Shown: piece by piece, positions 14,881 to 20,451 of the stretch
How positions within the stretch are numbered: position 1 is the stretch's first letter
How the letters are laid out: each line of letters starts with the position of its first letter
Source of the DNA: Burkholderiaceae bacterium
GTDB taxonomy: Bacteria > Pseudomonadota > Gammaproteobacteria > Burkholderiales > Burkholderiaceae
Assembly (NCBI GenBank): GCA_947470165.1
Contig: CANISN010000007.1
Location: forward strand, 1-20,451
Reading direction: 5' to 3'
DNA length: 20,451 nt
The notes under the pieces: model-generated
Databases searched by the model: none
Told to the model about the DNA's origin: nothing
The model's input: only the letters and a program-made list of their open reading frames with translations
Position numbers and translations under genes: made by a program

Positions 14881-16554
14881 ATGCCATTACCCCCAATCCC
14901 AACTCAAATTGCTGGCCAAGTAAAAATTAGCGCCAAGGACACTCCTGATTTAAAGAAACGTCCTGCTCCAGCAAAGCCTGTTGTGATGGAAAGCCATGCA
15001 AACAATTGGGCTAGCGACACAGAGGAAGATCTTTCCGATGCTGAGCTTGCGCTTGAAAAGATCAAGGGGGATCGTCGTCCAGTAGCTGCTCCTCATGAGC
15101 GTAGCCAGAATAAAATAGTTATCGTCCCAGAGAAACCAAAACGGATTGTTCGTACTGGACCTCCAAGCCTATTCGTCTTGGACACCAATGTGCTGATGCA
15201 CGATCCGAGCTCTCTATTCCGCTTTTCTGAGCACGATCTCTTCCTCCCAATGACAACTCTTGAGGAGCTAGATAACCACAAAAAGGGTATGACTGAAGTG
15301 GCTCGCAACGCCCGTACTGTAAGTCGATCCCTTGATCAATTGGTAGCTGGCACGAGCGGTACCTTAGATGATGGTATTCCGCTCAATAAATTAGGTAATC
15401 AAGATGTATCCGGCCGACTCTTTTTTCAGACCAAGCTAACAACTGAATCCTTGCCAGAGGGTCTACCTGAAGGTAAAGGGGATAACCTAATCTTGGCTGT
15501 TGTCAGCGAGCTACAGAAGACTCGCAAAGGTCAGGAGGTAGTCTTAGTATCCAAAGATATCAATATGCGCATTAAGGCTCGCGCTCTTGGTCTGCCTGCG
15601 GAAGATTACTTCAATGATCAAGTATTAGAAGATCGGGACTTGATGTACTCTGGCGTCATGGCCCTGCCAGCAGACTTCTGGCCAAAGCATGGCAAGAGTA
15701 TGGAGAGCTGGGCTGATGGTAAATCTGGCACGATGTTTTATCGTGTCACAGGTCCATCAGTACCGAGTATGCTGGTCAATCAGTTTGTCTATCAAGAAAA
15801 TCCGGATGGCTCAACTCCGTTCTATGCTCAAGTAAAAGAGATCAACGGCAAGACCGCTCTCCTCCAAACCTTGAGGGACTTTTCTCATCAGAAAAATAAT
15901 GTATGGAGTGTGACTGCACGCAATCGTGAGCAGAACTTTGCTCTTAATCTACTCATGAACCCTGATGTAGACTTCATTACATTACTGGGTCAAGCTGGTA
16001 CTGGAAAAACCTTGCTGGCCTTGGCTGCTGGCCTTGAGCAAGTACTCGATAGCAAACGTTATAACGAAATTATCATCACCCGCGCTACGGTACCCGTAGG
16101 CGAAGACATTGGCTTTCTTCCCGGTACTGAAGAAGAAAAGATGCAGCCTTGGATGGGTGCATTTGATGACAACCTGGAAGTGCTCCATCGTAATGAAGAC
16201 AACGCCGGAGAATGGGGTCGCGCTGCCACTCAAGAACTCATTCGTTCACGCATTAAAGTGAAGAGCATGAACTTTATGCGCGGCAGAACATTTGTGAGTA
16301 AATTTGTCATCATTGATGAGGCGCAAAACTTAACACCCAAGCAAATGAAGACCCTAGTAACTCGTGCTGGGCCAGGAACCAAGATTATTTGTTTAGGTAA
16401 TATCGCCCAGATTGATACACCTTACTTAACTGAGGGTTCATCAGGCCTTACCTATGTAGTGGATCGCTTCAAAGGCTGGCGTCATGGTGGACATGTAACC
16501 CTAGCTCGAGGAGAGCGTTCACGTCTTGCAGATCATGCTGCTGACGCACTCTAA
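14881..16554 (+). CDS. phoH: PhoH-family ATPase with N-terminal PIN domain
   Basis: This 557-residue protein is PhoH2-like, a PIN ribonuclease domain fused to a PhoH P-loop ATPase. After a charged, poorly ordered N-terminal 90 residues, the PIN domain begins with FVLDTNVLMHDP (98-109, Asp101) and has acidic residues in TTLEELDNHKKG (125-136). The PhoH domain has the Walker A loop GQAGTGKT at about 370-377, the characteristic IITRATVPVGEDIGFLPG segment, and Walker B VIIDEAQNLTP at about 476-486. Such proteins unwind and cleave RNA in studied actinobacterial homologues; the substrate here is unknown. Linkage to phosphate starvation is a family name only. Its 3' end overlaps the next gene by 20 bases. 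Confidence 0.92.
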   Translation: MPLPPIPTQIAGQVKISAKDTPDLKKRPAPAKPVVMESHANNWASDTEEDLSDAELALEKIKGDRRPVAAPHERSQNKIVIVPEKPKRIVRTGPPSLFVLDTNVLMHDPSSLFRFSEHDLFLPMTTLEELDNHKKGMTEVARNARTVSRSLDQLVAGTSGTLDDGIPLNKLGNQDVSGRLFFQTKLTTESLPEGLPEGKGDNLILAVVSELQKTRKGQEVVLVSKDINMRIKARALGLPAEDYFNDQVLEDRDLMYSGVMALPADFWPKHGKSMESWADGKSGTMFYRVTGPSVPSMLVNQFVYQENPDGSTPFYAQVKEINGKTALLQTLRDFSHQKNNVWSVTARNREQNFALNLLMNPDVDFITLLGQAGTGKTLLALAAGLEQVLDSKRYNEIIITRATVPVGEDIGFLPGTEEEKMQPWMGAFDDNLEVLHRNEDNAGEWGRAATQELIRSRIKVKSMNFMRGRTFVSKFVIIDEAQNLTPKQMKTLVTRAGPGTKIICLGNIAQIDTPYLTEGSSGLTYVVDRFKGWRHGGHVTLARGERSRLADHAADAL

Positions 16555-17065
16555 GAAAGCCGTCTCATGCCGCACTCTTATAGGGTGCGGCATTTTTATT
16601 TATATCTTTCTCTCGCTCTCAGGCTGTGCTAGCTTTGGCTCAAAAAATAATGCAACTAAAGTTGCCCAATTCAAACAAGACACAAGTGTTGGTACTGAGG
16701 ATATCTCTATTGCAGCGGTGGGTTTAGTAGGGGTGCCCTATCGCTATGGGGGCAATAATCCCAAGGGGGGATTTGATTGCAGTGGATTGATTGCCTATGT
16801 TTACAGCAAATCTGCAAATATGAAACTACCCCGCACCATTCAAGAAATGAGCACCAAAGGTCAGAGTGTTGAAAATCAAGCGCCAGCACCAGGGGACCTC
16901 GTATTTTTCAATACCACTGGTGAAAAGTATTCTCATGCGGGGATCTATGTGGGGCAGGGTAGATTTGTGCATGCGCCGAGCGCGGGTGGAACTGTTCGTC
17001 TGGAGTACGTCACCACACCCTATTGGGCGGCGAGGTTTACTGAAGCTAGGAGACTGACACCTTAA
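16535..17065 (+). CDS. NlpC/P60 cysteine peptidase, lipoprotein
   Basis: This 176-residue protein carries a lipoprotein signal: positively charged start, hydrophobic core with FIYIFLSLSG, and a lipobox LSGC with Cys31. The NlpC/P60 domain has the catalytic Cys82 in GGFDCSGL, His134 in YSHAGIYVG and His146 in VHAPS. Relatives such as E. coli Spr/MepS cut peptide cross-links of peptidoglycan and are needed for wall growth; that role is inferred here. The start is uncertain. ATG at 16535 lies inside phoH, TTG at 16526 is an alternative, and no ATG, GTG or TTG follows in frame before the lipobox. No clear ribosome site is seen, so coupling to phoH translation is likely. The signal-peptide coding part contains a terminator hairpin. 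Confidence 0.88.
   Translation: MLLTHSKKAVSCRTLIGCGIFIYIFLSLSGCASFGSKNNATKVAQFKQDTSVGTEDISIAAVGLVGVPYRYGGNNPKGGFDCSGLIAYVYSKSANMKLPRTIQEMSTKGQSVENQAPAPGDLVFFNTTGEKYSHAGIYVGQGRFVHAPSAGGTVRLEYVTTPYWAARFTEARRLTP
16567..16600 (+). terminator. Terminator hairpin after phoH, inside the next gene's signal-peptide codons
   Basis: ATGCCGCAC (16567-16575) and GTGCGGCAT (16585-16593) are a perfect 9-base inverted repeat with a 9-base loop, followed by TTTTT (16593-16597) and further T-rich sequence. It starts 13 bases after the phoH stop and looks like a normal phoH terminator. The same bases encode part of the lipoprotein signal sequence, and the U-tract supplies Phe and Ile codons of its hydrophobic core. 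Confidence 0.85.
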
Positions 17066-17179
17066 GTATTCGCTCTGAGGCCCATAGCGCTAATACTATA
17101 TTCATAAAATACCTAATTTTGGCTACATTCCAATATAGAACAATGCATTCTATAGATTATTCACTTGGGAGTAACTCGC

Positions 17180-17310
17180 ATTAAGAAAATCATTCTCGCT
17201 TTAAGCCTAGTCTTCAGACTTGTGAAGCAAAAGCCGTAAGTAAAGAAGGGAAACCGCTTTATGGGGCAGCTAAAGTTGCATCCATCAAGAAGTGTGAAAG
17301 CGGCAAATAA
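17180..17310 (+). pseudogene. Remnant of a small secreted PsiF-like protein
   Basis: Two frames together read as one small exported protein. From 17180, ATT AAG AAA gives (M)KKIILALSLVF, a signal-peptide core, but the frame then ends at a stop. From 17221, one frame over, CEAKAVSKEGKPLYGAAKV continues to ASIKKCESGK and a stop at 17308-17310. This C-x-A-K-A ... G-K-P-L-x-G-A-A-K ... K-K-C pattern resembles the PsiF repeat of small periplasmic proteins. The presumed ATG is now ATT, although GGGAG is still eight bases upstream, and a small internal deletion has probably removed the signal cleavage site and shifted the frame. PsiF was named for phosphate starvation in E. coli; function is not well known. 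The 17066-17179 stretch before it holds nothing else I can support. Confidence 0.65.
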
Positions 17311-17333
17311 ATACTTTACACCCCAATTTTTAG

Positions 17334-17357
17334 AGCCTCGCATAACGAGGTTTTTTT
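17334..17357 (+). terminator. Intrinsic terminator after the PsiF-like remnant
   Basis: CCTCG (17336-17340), loop CATAA and CGAGG (17346-17350), extended by A-T and G-U pairs, followed by seven T at 17351-17357. It is oriented for the plus strand and outlives the broken gene. It may also stop read-through from the lipoprotein gene. Confidence 0.85.
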
Positions 17358-17397
17358 ATTTAAATCCTTTTTTCCTTTGCCTAGCCGAGGAAAATCT

Positions 17398-18705
17398 TTA
17401 ATGGATTGCGACAATAACTTTTTTAAATGTATCGATCATCTGATTGATTTGCGCGCGCGTAGTAATAAAGGGTGGTGCCAACACGAGGGTGTCGCCAGGG
17501 GCACGTGTTAATACGCCCTTCTCAAATGCTAGAGCCTGAGCCTGAGCCCCGCGTTGACCGATAGCACCCTCTTTTGCCCTCAACTCAATCCCCGCTGCCA
17601 ATCCAAAATTACGAACACTAATGACTTGATCAAGCTCAGCTAGGGAGTGGACAGCCTCTTCAAAATAAGGAGACAATGCATTGACTTGATCAATTAGACT
17701 CTCTTGCTCGATCACATCGATCATTGCCAGCGCTGCAGCACAAGACAAGGGATGTCCAGAGCAGGTGTAGCCATGCATTAATTCAGCCATATGAGGAGGG
17801 CCCTGCATTAGGGCATCATGGATAGAGCGCTTCATAATCACCCCTCCTAAAGGAGCGGCACCATTAGTAACTGTTTTAGCAAATAAAATCATATCTGGCA
17901 CAACTTCAAAAGTTGTCGAGGCAAACATATTTCCAGTGCGGCCAAAACCAGTAATCACCTCATCGAAAATGAGTAAGAGTTGATGGCGATCACAAATTTC
18001 TCGTATCCGCTTTAAATAACCCTTGGGCGGAACAAGCACTCCTGTGGAGCATGCAATAGGCTCAATAATTACCGCTGCAATATTGCCAGCACCATGCAGA
18101 GCAATGATTCTACTTTCGAGCTCATCAGCCATTTCAATGCCAAGCTCTGGCTGACCTCGAATAAATGCCTGGTTTGTTGGGTCCCAGGTGGAGCGCAGAT
18201 GATCGGTGCGCAACAATGATGTTCCGAAAGCATTGCGATTATTCACCATACCCCCAACAGATATGCCACCGAAACCAACACCGTGAAAGCCACGCTCACG
18301 ACCAATAAATAAATTACGCTGCCCCTGTCCGCATACACGCCAATAGGCTAAGGCTAGCTTCATGGCAGTGTCACATGCCTCAGAACCGCTATTAACTAGA
18401 AAGACTCTATCTAAACTTGGTGGCGCGATTGAGGCAATACGGTCAGCAAGTTGAAAAGCACTGGGGTGGCTAACTTGAAAACTAGATGCAAAATCTAATT
18501 TGTCGATTTGTGCCTTCATAGCCTCCGAAATTTTGGGATGGCTATGCCCTGCCCCAACACACCATAATCCGGATATACCATCTAGAATGGTTCGCCCATC
18601 ATCTGTTTGATAGGTCACTCCCGATGCCGCGCTCACTAAACGAGGAGCCACTTTGAACTCCCGATTCGGGGTAAATGGCATCCAAAAGCTATCTAAAGAA
18701 ATCAT
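17398..18705 (-). CDS. Class III omega-amino acid:pyruvate aminotransferase
   Basis: This 435-residue, cofactor-dependent aminotransferase is most like beta-alanine:pyruvate (omega-amino acid) transaminases. The N-terminus through DSFWMPFTPNREFK (5-18) and GLWCVGAGHSHPKI (46-59) is characteristic. Other visible motifs are VNSGSEACDTAMKLA (104-118) for phosphate binding, FHGVGFGGISVGG (140-152), IFDEVITGFGRTG (246-258) with Asp248, and Lys277 in FAKTVTNGAAPLGG as Schiff-base lysine. Likely substrates are beta-alanine or other omega-amines with pyruvate as acceptor; sequence alone does not fix them. It is a single-gene unit between terminators. No convincing promoter was found in the 155 bases upstream, though TAGAAT about 50 bases before the start could be a -10. 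Confidence 0.9.
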   Translation of the reverse strand: MISLDSFWMPFTPNREFKVAPRLVSAASGVTYQTDDGRTILDGISGLWCVGAGHSHPKISEAMKAQIDKLDFASSFQVSHPSAFQLADRIASIAPPSLDRVFLVNSGSEACDTAMKLALAYWRVCGQGQRNLFIGRERGFHGVGFGGISVGGMVNNRNAFGTSLLRTDHLRSTWDPTNQAFIRGQPELGIEMADELESRIIALHGAGNIAAVIIEPIACSTGVLVPPKGYLKRIREICDRHQLLLIFDEVITGFGRTGNMFASTTFEVVPDMILFAKTVTNGAAPLGGVIMKRSIHDALMQGPPHMAELMHGYTCSGHPLSCAAALAMIDVIEQESLIDQVNALSPYFEEAVHSLAELDQVISVRNFGLAAGIELRAKEGAIGQRGAQAQALAFEKGVLTRAPGDTLVLAPPFITTRAQINQMIDTFKKVIVAIH

Positions 18706-18764
18706 TTTGGTTCAGTATTCAGATTTGTGAAACAGTTTTAAATTCTAAATAGCATAACCGAAAT

Positions 18765-18788
18765 AAAAAATCAGAGGCTAGGATAGCC
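18765..18788 (-). terminator. Possible second terminator downstream of dnaB
   Basis: On the minus strand GGCTA, a 3-base loop and TAGCC (18788-18776) are followed after five bases by six T (18770-18765). The stem is short and the T-run is displaced, so it is a weak back-up terminator at best. Confidence 0.3.
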
Positions 18789-18804
18789 CACTGACTCTTT
18801 AAAT

Positions 18805-18835
18805 GACAAAGGGTTTGCCAATGCAAACCCTTGTC
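18805..18835 (-). terminator. Hairpin downstream of dnaB, probable terminator
   Basis: Minus strand GACAAGGGTTTGC and GCAAACCCTTTGTC form a 13-pair stem with one bulged base and a 4-base loop, 26 bases after the dnaB stop. The U-tract is poor unless the outer pairs are left open, giving TTTGTCATTT. Strong stem and position make a terminator of the rplI-dnaB unit likely. Confidence 0.6.
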
Positions 18836-18860
18836 TACCGAATATAGTCTTTAGGCTATT

Positions 18861-20300
18861 TTAAAACGGTTCATACCCACCGGAAGAGTATCCAACTGAT
18901 CCCATCGCCAAGTTATCAAACTTGGTATACGGACCCTGCCAACTTAAGCGCACAGTACCAATCGGGCCATTACGCTGCTTGCCGATAATGATCTCTGCCA
19001 TGCCTTTATCAGTTGTTGTATCCGGGTGATAGACCTCATCACGATAGATAAAGATAATTAAGTCGGCATCTTGCTCAATTGCACCTGACTCACGCAGGTC
19101 GGACATAATTGGGCGCTTATTAGGTCGTTGCTCAAGACCTCGATTTAACTGGGATAGAGCCACTACAGGGCACTGTAATTCTTTTGCAAGAGACTTGAGT
19201 GAGCGTGAAATCTCGGAAATTTCTGTTGCACGGTTCTCAGAACCAGAACCACTCATTAACTGCAGGTAATCAATTACAACTAAGCCAAGTGTTCCACCAA
19301 AATTACGGGCAATACGACGCGCACGGGCACGCAACTCCAGGCTAGATAAAGCGCCAGTCTCATCAATCAAGATCTGGGTATTGCTTAAACGGGCAATAGC
19401 ATCAGTAACACGTGGCCACTCATCATCTTGTAGTTTTCCGGTACGCATACGACTTTGATCAACGCGCCCTACCGAACCCAATAAACGCGATGCCAATTGC
19501 TCACCAGACATCTCCATTGAGAATATAACGACCGGCAATCCTTCTGCTAAAGCAACGTTTTCCGCGATATTTAAAGCCATCGCAGTTTTCCCCATTGAGG
19601 GCCTTCCGGCAATAATGACTAAGTCACCTTTTTGCAGACCGCTGGTTTGCTTATCTAAGTCAATGAAGCCGGTAGCAATACCAGTGATGTCACTTCCACC
19701 TTGACGGTTGTAGAGTTCATCAATGCGAGCAACAACGGTTTTGAGCAATGGCTCAATCTCAAGGTAATCAGCTTTGCGACTACCCTCTTCACCGATTTGT
19801 AAAATACGGGACTCTGCTTCGTCCAACAGCGTTCTGACTGAACGACCTTCCGGAACAAATGCCGAGTTCACAATGTTGTCAGATACTTCAATCAAACGAC
19901 GCAAAATACTGCGATCACGAACGATATCGGCATAGCCTTTAATATTCGCTGCACTCGGGGTACTTTGCGCTAATGAATTTAGGTAATCAATACCGACTAA
20001 ATCACCACCCTGTTCGGACTTTACAGCCTCATGAACCGTAATGACATCAGCGGGATGATTGTCGCCAACCAAACGCTGGATGACCTTGTAGATCAGAGCA
20101 TGTTCAGGGCGATAGAAATCTTTATCAGTTAATACACCACCTAGGCGATCCCAGGCTGCGTTATCAATCAGTAGACCGCCGAGCAAAGATTGCTCGGCTT
20201 CTACAGAATGCGGTGGTACTTTTAAGGCCTGCACGACTGCATCCCCAGAGCCCATCGTGCCAGAATTTGGCATCAGGGTGCGTGAACGGGATTCAGCCAT
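18861..20300 (-). CDS. dnaB: Replicative DNA helicase DnaB
   Basis: DnaB is the hexameric 5'-3' helicase that opens the replication fork and recruits DnaG primase. The N-terminal domain starts at VPPHSVEAEQSLLGGLL (28-44) after an unconserved 27 residues. The linker helix region lies around 155-185. The RecA-like domain has GRPSMGKT as Walker A (232-239), a LVVIDYLQLMSG Walker B region and SQLNRGLEQRP downstream. The length of 479 is normal, and the Walker A and SQLNR sites, common intein insertion points, are uninterrupted. Its ATG lies 37 bases after the rplI stop, the common proteobacterial rplI-dnaB arrangement, so it is probably transcribed with the ribosomal protein genes upstream. The ribosome site is weak. 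Confidence 0.97.
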   Translation of the reverse strand: MAESRSRTLMPNSGTMGSGDAVVQALKVPPHSVEAEQSLLGGLLIDNAAWDRLGGVLTDKDFYRPEHALIYKVIQRLVGDNHPADVITVHEAVKSEQGGDLVGIDYLNSLAQSTPSAANIKGYADIVRDRSILRRLIEVSDNIVNSAFVPEGRSVRTLLDEAESRILQIGEEGSRKADYLEIEPLLKTVVARIDELYNRQGGSDITGIATGFIDLDKQTSGLQKGDLVIIAGRPSMGKTAMALNIAENVALAEGLPVVIFSMEMSGEQLASRLLGSVGRVDQSRMRTGKLQDDEWPRVTDAIARLSNTQILIDETGALSSLELRARARRIARNFGGTLGLVVIDYLQLMSGSGSENRATEISEISRSLKSLAKELQCPVVALSQLNRGLEQRPNKRPIMSDLRESGAIEQDADLIIFIYRDEVYHPDTTTDKGMAEIIIGKQRNGPIGTVRLSWQGPYTKFDNLAMGSVGYSSGGYEPF

Positions 20301-20337
20301 GAGGCTAGCGATTAATTAAAAACCGAAGGTCTAAAAC

Positions 20338-20451
20338 TTACGCTTGCTCACCAACTACACGAATAGTGATGTCAGCCACTACATCGGTATGAACAGCTAC
20401 CGCTACAGGGTGATCACCAACCATCTTCAATGGCCCAGTAGGCATACGTAC
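20338..20451 (-). CDS. rplI: 50S ribosomal protein L9, C-terminal end (cut by window edge)
   Basis: My reverse translation from the edge gives 37 residues, [20 protein letters not shown] continuing to [12 protein letters not shown], then TAA at 20340-20338. This is the C-terminal domain of L9, which binds 23S rRNA at the base of the L1 stalk. The rest of the gene and its usual partners (rpsF, priB, rpsR) would lie beyond the edge. Confidence 0.93.
   Translation of the reverse strand, partial: VRMPTGPLKMVGDHPVAVAVHTDVVADITIRVVGEQA

Noticed and set aside
18861..20300. Intein in DnaB, a frequent insertion site
   Set aside because: Length is 479 residues and the Walker A and SQLNR regions are continuous.
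1..20451. CRISPR arrays, toxin-antitoxin pairs, defence islands or transposons
   Set aside because: No direct-repeat array, no terminal inverted repeats with a transposase and no recognisable toxin, antitoxin or defence proteins were seen on either strand.

Overview
The window reads as a stretch of betaproteobacterial chromosome, most likely Burkholderiaceae and probably Polynucleobacter. The evidence is the family-level similarity of the proteins, moderate GC by eye, compact operons and a DnaB/L9 pair of betaproteobacterial type. This assignment comes from recognition, not a search. I see no tRNA or rRNA gene, CRISPR array, insertion sequence, prophage or integrase. Almost everything is core metabolism and envelope biology. 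The novelty lies in small regulatory structures, not in a new gene cassette.

Layout. (1) 1-839: the 5' part of clpB (minus strand) with a heat-shock type promoter, divergent from a small GIY-YIG protein. (2) 860-6891, minus strand: a tight run reading alaA-like aminotransferase > hom > thrC > moeA > moaD > moaE. It joins amino-acid metabolism (homoserine/threonine) to molybdenum cofactor assembly. The C-terminal Gly-Gly codons of MoaD form the Shine-Dalgarno of moaE. (3) 6971-14645, plus strand: a Mth938-like gene, then arnT, arnB, arnC, separate formyltransferase and dehydrogenase/decarboxylase halves of ArnA, arnD, and a Bcp peroxiredoxin. Together these encode synthesis of undecaprenyl-phosphate-L-Ara4N and its transfer to lipid A, the modification that gives resistance to polymyxin-type cationic peptides. 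UDP-glucose dehydrogenase and the ArnE/F flippase are not in the window. (4) 14646-17065, plus strand: a long structured leader ending in an intrinsic terminator just before the phoH ribosome site, then a PIN-PhoH ATPase, then an NlpC/P60 lipoprotein. The signal peptide of that lipoprotein is encoded across a perfect terminator hairpin and its U-tract. (5) 17066-17397: the wreck of a small secreted PsiF-like protein, with its ribosome site and terminator still intact. (6) 17398-20451, minus strand: an omega-amino acid aminotransferase, a terminator region, dnaB, and the 3' end of rplI.

The most interesting points are the phoH leader (candidate attenuator or small RNA), the terminator inside the lipoprotein signal sequence (possible translation-dependent read-through), the moaD/moaE overlap of protein code and ribosome site, the split ArnA system, and the PsiF-like pseudogene.
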